Source: RYN-230 sp963841695
Lineage (GTDB): Bacteria > Actinomycetota > Actinomycetes > Streptosporangiales > Streptosporangiaceae
Reading direction: 5' to 3'
Assembly: GCA_963841695.1 (NCBI GenBank)
Contig: CAWJDQ010000003.1
Location: forward strand, 434,001-498,000
DNA length: 64,000 nt
The notes beneath the pieces are model-generated. The model was not told the DNA's origin. It saw nothing but the letters and a program-made list of their open reading frames with translations, and made no database searches. Positions within the stretch are counted from its first letter, which is position 1, and each line of letters starts with the position of its first letter. Below, one piece after another: positions 17,796-27,146 of the stretch. A program made the translations under genes and the position numbers.

Positions 17796-18794
17796 ATGCC
17801 AGCGGTGACCGTAGACGACATTCTGGTGCTGCCCCGCGTCCCCGAGCCCGACGCCGCCACCGCGGCCGAGCGGCCGGTCGTGTCGGTGACCACCGCCCCG
17901 TCCGGCTTCGAGGGCGAGGGTTTCCCGGTCCGCCGGGCCTTCGCCGGCGTTGACCTCGGGCAGCTGGACCCGTTCATCCACATGGACCAGATGGGCGAGG
18001 TGGAGTACGCGCCGGGGGAGCCCAAGGGCACGCCCTGGCACCCGCACCGCGGCTTCGAGACCGTCACGTACATCATCGACGGCGTGTTCCGGCACCAGGA
18101 CTCCAACGGCGGCGGCGGCCTGATCACCAACGGCGACACCCAGTGGATGACCGCGGGCGGCGGCATCCTGCACATCGAGGAGCCCCCCGAGGAGCTGGTC
18201 GTGAGCGGAGGCCTGTTCCATGGCTTCCAGCTCTGGGTCAACCTGCCCCGGCGGCTCAAGATGACCGCCCCGCGCTACCAGGACATCCGGGCCCAGCAGG
18301 TGTCGCTGCTGTCCTCGCCCGACGGCGGGGCGCTGATCCGGGTCATCGCCGGCGACCTGGCCGGCCACCCCGGCCCTGGCGTCACCCACACGCCGATCAG
18401 CCTGCTGCACGTGACCCTGCAGCCCGGCGCCCGGCTGCGGCTGCCCTGGCGCAGCGACTTCAACGCGCTGGTCTACGTGCTGGGCGGCTCCGGCGCGGTC
18501 GGCCCCGATCACCGCGGCGTCCGGACCGGCCAGCTCGCGGTGTTCGGCGCGGGTGAGGCGCTGACCGTGGAGGCCGCGCGGACCCAGGAGGGGCCCGGCC
18601 ACGAGCTGGACATCCTGGTCCTCGGCGGGCAGCCCATCCGCGAGCCGGTCGCGGCGTACGGGCCGTTTGTGATGAATACCCGGGATGAACTGGTCCAGGC
18701 GTTCGAGGACTTCCAGGCGGGCCGGCTGGGCAGTATCCCCGCCCAGCGCGCCGCGGTCCCGGCCGAGCCGCACCCCGGCCACGACGTCCTGTAA
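17796..18794 (+). CDS. Pirin family protein
   Basis: A bicupin of 332 residues. The N-terminal cupin holds the metal site HPHRGFETVTYI (about residues 78-89) with the matching His/Glu in ILHIEEPPEE (about 125-134). The C-terminal cupin is degenerate in ligands, as in other pirins. Family members include quercetin dioxygenases and stress-linked regulators; which applies here is not evident. ATG 17796 follows an AGAGGAG ribosome site. The 297-bp gap before it shows no gene. It ends at a strong hairpin that also serves ftsH. Confidence 0.9.
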   Translation: MPAVTVDDILVLPRVPEPDAATAAERPVVSVTTAPSGFEGEGFPVRRAFAGVDLGQLDPFIHMDQMGEVEYAPGEPKGTPWHPHRGFETVTYIIDGVFRHQDSNGGGGLITNGDTQWMTAGGGILHIEEPPEELVVSGGLFHGFQLWVNLPRRLKMTAPRYQDIRAQQVSLLSSPDGGALIRVIAGDLAGHPGPGVTHTPISLLHVTLQPGARLRLPWRSDFNALVYVLGGSGAVGPDHRGVRTGQLAVFGAGEALTVEAARTQEGPGHELDILVLGGQPIREPVAAYGPFVMNTRDELVQAFEDFQAGRLGSIPAQRAAVPAEPHPGHDVL

Positions 18795-18815
18795 CCCAGT
18801 CGCCCACCCGGCACC

Positions 18816-18864
18816 CCCCAGCGCGGTGCGTGCGGCGCCCGGCGCCGCACGCACCGCGCTGGGG
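18816..18864. terminator. Bidirectional hairpin between pirin and ftsH genes
   Basis: A perfect 24-bp inverted repeat, 18816-18839 and 18841-18864, separated by one base. Almost entirely G/C, it lies between convergent stop codons. There is no T-tract, which is usual for actinobacterial stem terminators. Confidence 0.8.
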
Positions 18865-18899
18865 TGGTCTTCAGCTGATCAGTGCTCAGCTGATCTGGC

Positions 18900-21023
18900 T
18901 CAGCTGAGCGGCGGGGTCTTCCCGTTGACTGCGCCGGTTCCGTTCTGATCCGTCCCAGCCGGGGTCATCGCGACCGCCTGCGGGGCCCACACCATGGCCG
19001 GCTGCGCGTGGCGTTCCCGCACCCCGACGATGGCGGCCAGGTCCGAGCCGTCGATGGTCTCCCGTTCGAGCAGGAGATCGACCACCCGGCGCAGGCTGTC
19101 CAGGTGCGTGCGCAGCAGTGTGGTCGCCCGGGTTTCGGCCTCGCGGAGCAGCGTGGCCACTTCCCGGTCGATGGACCGCTGCGTCTCCTCGGCGTACGGA
19201 CGGCCGGCGAACGGGTTGTCCCGGCTGGGCCCTTCCGGCCCGTAGCCGATCGGTCCCACCTCGGTCGAGAAGCCCCACTCCCGCACCATGCGGGTGGCCA
19301 GGTCGGTGGCGCCCGCGAGGTCATTCGCGGCCCCGGTCGAGGGCTCCCCGAGGACGACGATCTCCGCGGCCCGGCCGCCGAGACGCACCGCGAGGGTATC
19401 GGTGAGGTAGCTCTGGCGGTACAGGTGACGTTCGGCCTCCGGCAGCTGCTCGGTCACCCCGAGCGCCGCGCCCCGGGGCAGGATGGTGACCTTCGCGACC
19501 GGGTCGGCGTGCTCAGACAGCACAGCCACGAGAGCGTGCCCGGCCTCGTGCACGGCGACGGAGTGCTTCTCCTCGGGCAGCAGCGCGTTGGACCCGTCCC
19601 GCCGGCCGATCAGCAGGCGGTCCCGCGCCGCGGCGAAGTCGGCGGCGGCCAGGACATCGCGCCCGTCCCGGACGGCGTTGATCGCCGCCTCGTTCACCAG
19701 GTTGGCGAGATCGGCGCCCGAGAACCCGGGGGTACCCCGGGACACCACGGACAGGTCCACGTCGGGCCCGAGTTTCTTGCCCCGCCCGTGGATGGCCAGG
19801 ATCGCCGTCCGCTCCTGCTGGTTGGGCAGGGGAATGTCCACCATCCGGTCGAAGCGGCCGGGCCGCAGCAGCGCGGTGTCGAGGATCTCCGCGCGGTTGG
19901 TCGCGCCCATGACCACCACGCTGGCGCCGGGCTCGAAACCGTCCATGTCGGACAGCAGCTGGTTGAGGGTCTGCTCGCGCTCGTCGTTCGAGCCGAACCC
20001 GCCGGGACCGCGGCGGCCGCCGATGGCGTCGATCTCATCGATGAAGATGATGGAGGGCGCGTGCTTGCGCGCATCGTTGAAAAGATCCCGTACCCGTGAC
20101 GCGCCGACCCCGACGAACATCTCGACGAAGCTCGACCCGCTGAGCGCGAAGAACGGGACACCCGCCTCGCCGGCGACCGCCTTGGCCAGCAGCGTCTTCC
20201 CGGTTCCGGGCGGGCCCACCATCAGCACGCCCTTGGGGCCGACCGCGCCCGCCCGCGCGTAGCGCTGCGGGTGCTTCAGGTAGTCGACGACTTCCATGAC
20301 CTCGGCCTTGGAGCCCTCGTAACCGGCAATGTCGGAAAAACGCGTCGAAGGCCGCTCCTCGTCGTAGAGCTTGGCCTTTGACCGGCCAAAGCTCATGATC
20401 CCGCCCATCTGCTTACGGCCGCGCCGGGCGAACCAGATGAAGACGCCCGCCAGGAGCAGCAGCGGCCACAACGAGAAAAGCAAGTCCAGCACGGAGTAGG
20501 AGCTCGAACTGGTCCCGGTGACCTGGACCTTGTGCTTGAGCAGGAGCGGGGAAAGGGCGTTATCGTTCAGCGCGGTGGGGATCTGGGAGCTGTAGTTGGT
20601 GCCGTTATGCAGCGTGCCGGTCACCACCCCGGTCGAGCTGATCGTCGCGGTGGCGACCTTATTCGCCGTCACTTCGCCGACGAAACCGCTGTAGCTGAAG
20701 GCCTGGGTCGTCGAGCTCTTGAAACCCGGGTGGAAGAGGAGGAGAGCCCCGAGCACCAGGCCGCCCAGCAGGACCCAGATCGGCCAGCGGGGGGTGGGCT
20801 TCGGTGTCGGGGTAGGCGTGGGCGGCCGTTTACTCAGCTTATTTATCCTGTTCGGTGGGCCCGGCCGGGTCGGAGTCGAACCGGTGCACGGTACCCGTGC
20901 CCGGTTGAGCCCCCCGGAAAAATCGTTCGCGGGGAAAAATTGCTTCCATGCCAGCCTCGGCTCTAGAAATTCCAAAAATATGACCGCCGAGGTCCGGGGC
21001 AGCCAGCAAATATCGTCACGCAT
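18900..21023 (-). CDS. ftsH: ATP-dependent zinc metalloprotease FtsH
   Basis: Membrane-bound AAA+ protease that degrades unfolded or short-lived membrane and cytosolic proteins. In order: N-terminal helix (WPIWVLLGGLVLGALLLF), periplasmic segment, second helix, Walker A GPPGTGKT, Walker B IIFIDEIDA, second-region-of-homology Arg in LLRPGRFDR, and zinc motif HEAGH. The ATG at 21023 is the outermost start, but the first ~60 residues are unlike FtsH and come from an AT-richer stretch. A CTG at 20837 with AGGA 8 bp upstream would begin SKRPPTPTPTPKP and may be the true start. The tail is not the usual FtsH end, suggesting a second, divergent FtsH. Confidence 0.92.
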   Translation of the reverse strand: MRDDICWLPRTSAVIFLEFLEPRLAWKQFFPANDFSGGLNRARVPCTGSTPTRPGPPNRINKLSKRPPTPTPTPKPTPRWPIWVLLGGLVLGALLLFHPGFKSSTTQAFSYSGFVGEVTANKVATATISSTGVVTGTLHNGTNYSSQIPTALNDNALSPLLLKHKVQVTGTSSSSYSVLDLLFSLWPLLLLAGVFIWFARRGRKQMGGIMSFGRSKAKLYDEERPSTRFSDIAGYEGSKAEVMEVVDYLKHPQRYARAGAVGPKGVLMVGPPGTGKTLLAKAVAGEAGVPFFALSGSSFVEMFVGVGASRVRDLFNDARKHAPSIIFIDEIDAIGGRRGPGGFGSNDEREQTLNQLLSDMDGFEPGASVVVMGATNRAEILDTALLRPGRFDRMVDIPLPNQQERTAILAIHGRGKKLGPDVDLSVVSRGTPGFSGADLANLVNEAAINAVRDGRDVLAAADFAAARDRLLIGRRDGSNALLPEEKHSVAVHEAGHALVAVLSEHADPVAKVTILPRGAALGVTEQLPEAERHLYRQSYLTDTLAVRLGGRAAEIVVLGEPSTGAANDLAGATDLATRMVREWGFSTEVGPIGYGPEGPSRDNPFAGRPYAEETQRSIDREVATLLREAETRATTLLRTHLDSLRRVVDLLLERETIDGSDLAAIVGVRERHAQPAMVWAPQAVAMTPAGTDQNGTGAVNGKTPPLS

Positions 21024-21063
21024 TGGCGCACGGGTAGGACACTTTCCGAACGATCACCAGGCT

Positions 21064-21079
21064 GGGACACATTCGGCCC
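21064..21079 (+). promoter_or_regulatory. Weak DosR-like half-site between ftsH and the alcohol dehydrogenase gene
   Basis: GGGAC at 21064-21068 and GGCCC at 21075-21079 face each other with a 6-bp spacer instead of the 4 bp of the exact sites at 3940 and 21235. The right half (TTCGGCCCT) is identical to those sites. It is about 40 bp upstream of the outer ftsH start. Low certainty. Confidence 0.25.
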
Positions 21080-21234
21080 TACCGCACCGCGATGACCGGC
21101 GGACCTGAGCATCAGACCGTGCAGTGCGACCGCCTTCGCATGTTCTCCTGCGTGACCTAAAGCGTACGCCGTCCCCAAGATATTTCCGGGGGCCGCGCAG
21201 CCCGCCGGGGCCCGGGACGTTCGCCCGGCCCGGT

Positions 21235-21248
21235 GGGGCCTTCGGCCC
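21235..21248 (+). promoter_or_regulatory. DosR/OsdR-type palindrome upstream of the zinc alcohol dehydrogenase gene
   Basis: GGGGCCTTCGGCCC differs from the box at 3940 by one base (fourth position) and keeps the 14-bp layout. It ends 87 bp before the dehydrogenase start at 21336. The two boxes make a small putative regulon in this window. Confidence 0.5.
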
Positions 21249-21335
21249 TGCCGGACAGCCGCCTGGCGCGGCACCGTGGGGACAGACCCGGGTGGGTCAG
21301 CGGACCCGGACCCGGGCGTACACCGGGAGATGGTC

Positions 21336-22379
21336 ATGCGAGCGCTTGTCTATCACGGCCCTGGGCAAAAGGCCTGGGAAGACGTACCGAAGCCGGACGT
21401 CAATGCCGACACCGACGCGATCGTGCGCGTCAACGCCACCACAATCTGCGGTACGGACCTGCACATCCTCAAGGGGGACGTCCCGGCGGTCACGGACGGC
21501 CGGATCCTCGGTCACGAGGCCGTGGGCACCGTCGAGTCCGTGGGCAGCGGAGTCAAGACGGTCAAGGCCGGGGACCGGGTCCTGGTCTCCTGCATCTCCG
21601 CGTGCGGCACCTGCCGGTTCTGCCGCGAGGGGCATGCCGGCCAGTGCCTCGGGGGTGGCGGCTGGATCCTCGGCCACAAGATCGACGGGACCCAGGCCGA
21701 GTACGTCCGGGTGCCGTTCGCCGACGCCTCGACCTATCCCGTCCCGGCCGGGGCCACCGACGAGGACATCCTGATGCTGGCGGACATCCTGCCCACCGCC
21801 TACGAGGTCGGCGTGCTGAACGGCGGCGTGCGGCCCGGTGACGTGGTCGCGATCGTCGGGGCCGGCCCGATCGGGCTCTCCGCGATCATGGGTGCCCGGC
21901 TGTTCAGCCCGAGCCACATCGTGTCCATCGACCTGGCCGACGCCCGGCTGGAGGCCGCGAAGCTCTTCGGGGCGGATGTCACGGTCAACAACGCGGGCCA
22001 GGACCCGGAGGAAGTAGTCAGGCTGCTGACCGACGGGCTGGGCGCCGACGTCGCCATCGAGGCGGTGGGCGTGCCCGCGACCTTCGAGCTGGCCGCCAGG
22101 CTGGCCCGGCCGGGTGGCCGGATCGCCAACATCGGCGTGCACGGCGAGCCCGCCACGCTGCACCTGGAAGATCTGTGGATCAAGAACATCACGATCACCA
22201 CGGGGCTGGTGGACGCCTACTCCACCGCCACGCTGCTGCGCCTGGTGACCAGTCATCAGCTCGACGCGTCGAAGTTCATCACCCACCACTTCGGGCTGAA
22301 CGAGTTCGACCAGGCGTATGACGTCTTCGGCCGGGCGGCTGACACCGGCGCCCTCAAGGTCGTCCTCACCCGCGCCTGA
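21336..22379 (+). CDS. Zinc-dependent alcohol dehydrogenase (MDR superfamily)
   Basis: NAD(P)-dependent medium-chain dehydrogenase (347 aa). The catalytic zinc site is seen in TTICGTDLHI (Cys) and GHEAVGTVESVG (His, Glu). The structural zinc cysteines are in CGTCRFCREGHAGQC, and the nucleotide fold in AIVGAGPIGLSA. ATG 21336 is chosen because GGGAG lies 6 bp upstream; an ATG at 21330 would overlap that ribosome site. The best match by eye is to alcohol dehydrogenases of the formaldehyde/isopropanol-type group, but the substrate is not certain. It sits behind a DosR-like box and may recycle NADH when oxygen is limiting. Confidence 0.9.
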   Translation: MRALVYHGPGQKAWEDVPKPDVNADTDAIVRVNATTICGTDLHILKGDVPAVTDGRILGHEAVGTVESVGSGVKTVKAGDRVLVSCISACGTCRFCREGHAGQCLGGGGWILGHKIDGTQAEYVRVPFADASTYPVPAGATDEDILMLADILPTAYEVGVLNGGVRPGDVVAIVGAGPIGLSAIMGARLFSPSHIVSIDLADARLEAAKLFGADVTVNNAGQDPEEVVRLLTDGLGADVAIEAVGVPATFELAARLARPGGRIANIGVHGEPATLHLEDLWIKNITITTGLVDAYSTATLLRLVTSHQLDASKFITHHFGLNEFDQAYDVFGRAADTGALKVVLTRA

Positions 22380-22393
22380 AGTCCCTCACCGCC

Positions 22394-22447
22394 TTCGTGA
22401 TCTAACGATTGCTGTTGCTGGGGCAACAGCAATCGTTAGATCACGAA
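22394..22447. terminator. Long perfect hairpin between convergent genes
   Basis: A 25-bp perfect inverted repeat (22394-22418 and 22423-22447) with a 4-base loop. It lies just after the dehydrogenase stop and overlaps the stop codon of the SLOG gene. It is unusually AT-rich for this window. It probably terminates both transcripts. Confidence 0.75.
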
Positions 22448-24138
22448 CGGAAGATCGTAACTAGCGGGGCTGGCTGGGCTGGCGGGGCTAAGGTGATCAG
22501 CTCGACGTCGTGGAAGCGCATGACCCCGAACCAGTCGCTGTTCTCCGCGCGCATCAGGTTCTCGGCGTCCGCCGCGACCTCGTGGATCGCCGTGATCGAA
22601 TCAGCCCGGCTCAGGTCGGCGTCCAGCTGGCGCAGCAGCCCGGCCATGCGCTGGTAGCGCTGGCAGTGACGGCGGAACTCGGACTGGGTCCGGATCCCGT
22701 GCACGGCGGCGCCGATGGCCGGCACGCAGATGGACAAGACGATCAGCAGCAGCCCGAACTCGCTCGCCTCCCCGTGGTGCTCACCCCAGCCCAGCAGGTG
22801 CAGGAACGCGGCGATCGCGGTGATCAGGAACAGCACCCCGGTGGCCGCGAACAGCCGGGAATCCCAGGCTCCCTGGCGCTTGGCGGTGCTCTCGTGGTAG
22901 CGGATCTGCGCCCCGATCCACCGCTCGCGGAGGTACGCGCGCAACGGCGCGACGTCGGCGGGGCCGAGGCCCACCTCCGGGCGTCGGGCCATGATCTCCT
23001 CGATCGCCCGCTGGATCCACACCTCGGTCGGGTCCGCCACGTACGCGGGCCGCTCGCGCCGCTCCCCCGGCCCGCTCTGGTCCCCCGTCCCGGCCAGGGC
23101 CAGGAAGTAGGTCGAGCGCAGCCGCTCGGCCAGGAAACGGTAGGAGATCCACCGGTCCAGCACCCGCAGCCGCCGGCTGACCAGGGGCGCGGCGACCAGC
23201 AGCAGGAGCAGGACCACCTCCGCCGCGGCGATCCGGTTGAGCTGGGGCCAGACGGTGACCTGCACGGCAACGACGAAGACCGCGGCCGCGGCGGCCAGGA
23301 ACATGGTCCAGTTGGTCAGCCGGAACACCCGCTCCAGCCGGGTGGCCAGGACGTCCGCCCGGACGAAGTACGGGATGATCCAGCTGGCCACGCTGGTGCA
23401 GGCCGGCGCGAGCGGATCGGCCGGCCCGGGCAGCAGCCGCTCCCGTTCCGTGTGCGCCCGGCTGGCGAACTCCCCGATCTCGGCCTCGTTGCACTGGCGG
23501 AACTCCCGCGCGGCCTCCGCCACGCCCGCGGCCCGCTCGTGGTCATACCAGTAGACCGGGTCGGCCGGTCCTGACGTCGGCACCCACGCCACCGGGACGC
23601 CACGCTCGCGGGCGTAGGCCACGACGGTGGCGGTACCGCCGCGGCCGCGCGGCGGCTCCCCGTCCCACAGCGCGATGAGCACGTCGGCCCGGTCCACCAC
23701 GTGGCGGCCGGCCCGCTCGTAGGACTCGTCGCGGCTGCTCCCGGGCCGGGCCAGCCAGACCGCGCCCGCGCGGCGGAGCAGCCCGGTGAACTCGGCTTTC
23801 GATTCTTCGGCGGTGAAGTCGGCCAGGTACTCCGCGGGCGGCAGCGGCAGCACGGCCTCCAGCGTGGCGTCCGGCCCGGCGAGCACCTCGGCCGCCACTA
23901 GCCGGTCGGCCCCCTCGGCCAGCGCGGAGATGACCAGCAGGGGCGGCTCGGCCTCGGGACCCAGGAACCGCTCGATGACCCCCGCGATCGCGGCCCGGAT
24001 GGCCGGGACCAGCGCCGCCGGGTCGCTGAGCTGGCGGTGCCCGGTCACCCCGATGCGCAGCGAGAAGGGCAGCCGGCCCTCGCCGTCGGGCGGCCATCGA
24101 CTGGCCGCCGGGCCGGCCTCCGGCTGCGGCCAGGTCAT
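22441..24138 (-). CDS. SLOG-domain four-helix membrane protein (SLATT-like)
   Basis: A 565-residue protein in two parts. Residues ~27-190 form a Rossmann-like SLOG domain opening with LRIGVTGHRQLSD, a fold known to bind nucleotide-derived ligands. The C-terminal part has two pairs of helices (about 277-297/303-322 and 430-450/461-482). It ends in a long helix with ENLMRAENSDWFGVMRFHD, like the SLATT families of membrane effectors. ATG 24138 overlaps the stop of the upstream TIR gene (ATGA), so translation is coupled. In Thoeris systems a SLOG domain senses the TIR product; a similar division of labour is an inference here. The stop lies within a terminator hairpin. Confidence 0.75.
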   Translation of the reverse strand: MTWPQPEAGPAASRWPPDGEGRLPFSLRIGVTGHRQLSDPAALVPAIRAAIAGVIERFLGPEAEPPLLVISALAEGADRLVAAEVLAGPDATLEAVLPLPPAEYLADFTAEESKAEFTGLLRRAGAVWLARPGSSRDESYERAGRHVVDRADVLIALWDGEPPRGRGGTATVVAYARERGVPVAWVPTSGPADPVYWYDHERAAGVAEAAREFRQCNEAEIGEFASRAHTERERLLPGPADPLAPACTSVASWIIPYFVRADVLATRLERVFRLTNWTMFLAAAAAVFVVAVQVTVWPQLNRIAAAEVVLLLLLVAAPLVSRRLRVLDRWISYRFLAERLRSTYFLALAGTGDQSGPGERRERPAYVADPTEVWIQRAIEEIMARRPEVGLGPADVAPLRAYLRERWIGAQIRYHESTAKRQGAWDSRLFAATGVLFLITAIAAFLHLLGWGEHHGEASEFGLLLIVLSICVPAIGAAVHGIRTQSEFRRHCQRYQRMAGLLRQLDADLSRADSITAIHEVAADAENLMRAENSDWFGVMRFHDVELITLAPPAQPAPLVTIFRS

Positions 24139-26981
24139 CGGGCGCACCCCAGCTCGGACGGCGGGGTTGCGGAGATGTAGGTGCGCCACTGCGCGGGCGT
24201 CAGGCTGTGCCCGGAGGTGGCGCAGGCGACCTTGAGCCACTGGGCCGGAACCAGGCTGAGCTGGGTGAGCACGCCCTGGTCGGAGCGGCTGTTGCCCTCG
24301 GTCACCGTGACCAGGCTGCGCCCCCCGGGGGTGAACGCCATCGTGGTCTGCTGGTACGGCGAGGCCTTGGTGATGGGGAACACCCCCAGCAGGTGGCCCG
24401 ATCCCAGGTCGGCGAGGATGCCGCGGCCGTCGGCCCGCTCCCCGGCCACCAGGACCCGGCCGGCGGGGCCCGGGCTGACCGCGACGTTCCCGTAATTCCA
24501 CGGCGTCCCGCCCAGGACGGACCGGATGACCCGCGTGCCGTCCGCGTCGCGCAGGTCGATGCGGCCGTTCTCTCGCTGGAGCACCAGGTGCGGGCCGGAG
24601 TAGGCCAGCTCGTAGGCCCTGACCCCGGGGATGCGCCAGATCCGCCTGGTCCTCAGGTTGATGACGTAGACCTCCTGGTCGGACTGGTCGATGACGGCCG
24701 CCCGGGTCCCGGAGGGGTTGACCGCGGCCTGGCGCTGGTACAGCCCCGCGTTCGGCCGGATGCCGGGCGGCCCCTGGACCACGGTCCCGGCCGGGCCGGC
24801 CCGCCGCCGGGACCGGCCGGGAGCGGGCCGATCCGGACCGTCCCGGCCGCGCCCACCGCGACCAGGCGGCGCCCGCCCGCGGACAGCGCCAGGTCCTGCG
24901 GCGGGTCAGGGTCCTTCCTGATCGCCGCGGCACGCCCGGTCCCCCCGGCGGTGACGACCGACACCGTCCGGCCGAACACGTAGAGCCGGTTCCCGGTCCG
25001 GCTCCACAGCGGCAGCCCGAACTCCTCGGTCCCGCCCGTGGCCAGGGTGGTGATCTTCCCGAACGACGGGCCGAGGCCCGCGCGCAGCAGCAGGTCCCCG
25101 TTGCTGTCGGTCAGCGCGGCAGCCTGGCCGCCGGGCTGGATCGACAGCCGCGGGCCGGGGCAGACCCGGCCGCACCGCCACGGCATGAGCACCGGGGCCG
25201 CCCGGCCGATGCGCGAATACTGCCTGAGGTTCCACACCGTGAGCAGGTTCCCGGAGGCGGAGACCAGCCGGGTGTCGCTGCGGCCGGCGAAGGCCAGGGA
25301 CGTGCTGAACAGCGGTTCGGCACCCGGGTAGGACTGCGGTGACGGGGCCGGCTGGGTGAGCCGGGTGATCCGGGACACGTGGATGCCGGTGGCGTCCTCG
25401 GACGCGATCCACCGGCCGTCCTGGCTGATGGCCAGGGCCAGGGCCAGCCGCCCGCCGGGCCGGGCGTCGGCCCGGCCGGGACCCCCGGGTGCTCAGCACC
25501 CGCAGGCTTGACCCGGCCGCCACGTAGCTGTGCGTGAACAGCCTGCCGGACGGCGACAGCGCGTAGGTGTAGGCGGGGTAGCGGGACAGCCCGAACGTGT
25601 CGCGGGCCGAGCCGGTCGCGGTCAGCCCGGGCAGGGCGAGCCGCCGCCAGGAGCCCCACCGCCCGTCCAGCGCGACCAGTTCGGTGTTGCTGGGCACGGC
25701 GAGGTTCGTGACCAGCGGCGGGCGGCCCCGTTGCCCGGTGCCGAAGCCGCGCAGCCGGGCCTGCCGCCAGGACCGGCCCGTGGTGCTCAGCACGTCCAGG
25801 TCGGGGAAGGCGGCGAACGCGGCGTACCGGCCGGACGGCGATACCCCGGCCGCGGTGAACCGGGTTCCGGCCGGCGCGGCCCGGGAGGCGATCACCCGGC
25901 CGCCCGTCCACGTCCTCGCGGCCAGGCTGGTCGCGGCGGCGACCGTGGTCCCGTCCGCGCTGGCCGCCACCGCGGTCACGGGCCCGGTCATCCGGCCGTA
26001 GGTGACCGCCCGGAACGTGGACAGGTTCCAGCCGCGGACCCAGCCGTTCCTGGTCCCGGCCACGACGATACGACCGTTAGGGGAAACGGAAAGAGCCGAC
26101 ACCGGTCCCGGTGCCTGGAGGAAACGCTGCACCTGCGGGTCGGCCTGCACCGTGGTGAACAGGGCCGCGCGGGTCTGCGGGTTCCCGGGGTCGAGCCGGT
26201 AGGCCTGGACCGCGAACAGCTGCGCGAGGTCCGGCTGCGAGCTCGTCAGCGAGACCGCGGTGGACGCCAGCAGGCCCGCGGTGGCCACGGTGTTCTCCTG
26301 GTCGGCGCGGTCCTGCTGGGCCTTGGCGATGAACGCCGCGGTCAGCGAGAAGGCCAGCAGGACCACCAGGGCGGCCGCGACGGCGACGGCCGCCTGCACG
26401 GTCCGGCGGCGGTGCCGGATGTGCTCCCCGATCAGGGTGTCCTTGGGCACCTGCCGGATCGCCGCGGCCAGGTCGGCCACGGCGTCCTGCAGGCGGGGGT
26501 CCGCGGAGCGGAGGCTGTCCGCGGAGTCCCGGGCCCAGCGCAGGTCCACCCAGCGCGGTTCCTGGGCGAACCCGTGCCCGAGGGCCTCCTTGGACAGCGC
26601 GGTCGTGGCGGACCAGTCCAGGTCGCCCGCGGCCTCGTCCCAGACCAGCTCGCCCCGGGTCACCGCGATCAGCACGTGATTCATCGGCCGGTGCGCCCGC
26701 CACCAGGCGATTTCCCGGGCCACCCAGCTGGACTGCGCCGACTCCGGGGAGGCGATGAGGATCAGCCAGCCGCAGTCGGCCAGCGCCTCCTCGATCGTGG
26801 TCCACAGGTGCGGTGAGGCGGCCAGGCTGGTCTGGTCCCGGAACAGGTGCAGCGCGCGCACCCGGTACCAGGGCTTGGCGAAGCGCTGCAGCTCGGTCTG
26901 CAGCCGGGCGGTGATGTCGGCGTCGAGCCGGTGGCTGTAGGAAATGAAGGCGTCGTAGCCGCGCTCCTCGCCTGCCGCCAC
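24135..26981 (-). pseudogene. TIR domain-transmembrane-beta-propeller protein, frameshifted
   Basis: Inferred ~948-residue protein. Residues 8-120 are a TIR domain (YDAFISYSH at the start) with the putative NADase glutamate Glu90 in SSWVAREIAWW, matching the W-x-x-x-E position of catalytic TIRs. A membrane helix follows (about 194-217), then repeated blades of a WD40/beta-propeller type (SPNGRIVVAGTRNGWVRGWN and similar). The end has TSGHSLTPAQWRTYI, a tail seen in bacterial WD40 signalling proteins. Two one-base frame changes, near 25480 and 24795, break the propeller, but homology resumes after each. GTG 26981 has a G-rich site upstream. It is first in an operon with the SLOG gene. Confidence 0.75.
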
Positions 26982-27146
26982 GTTCCCCCCGGTACCGTGC
27001 GCCCAGCTTCTCCCGCTATGCCCCTGTTTATCACCAAGAGCTAGGCCGGGATTGCTACAGGTTACATGGCACCCGGTTCAGGGTGGCCGGGGGCCGGCGG
27101 TCAGCGCGGGAGGCTGGCCAGGAACAGGCCCGGCAGCAGGCCGGCC

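Noticed and set aside
20860..20890. tRNA gene on the minus strand
   Set aside because: Only the T-arm consensus matches. The T-stem has two mispairs out of five, and no D-arm or anticodon arm can be formed upstream.
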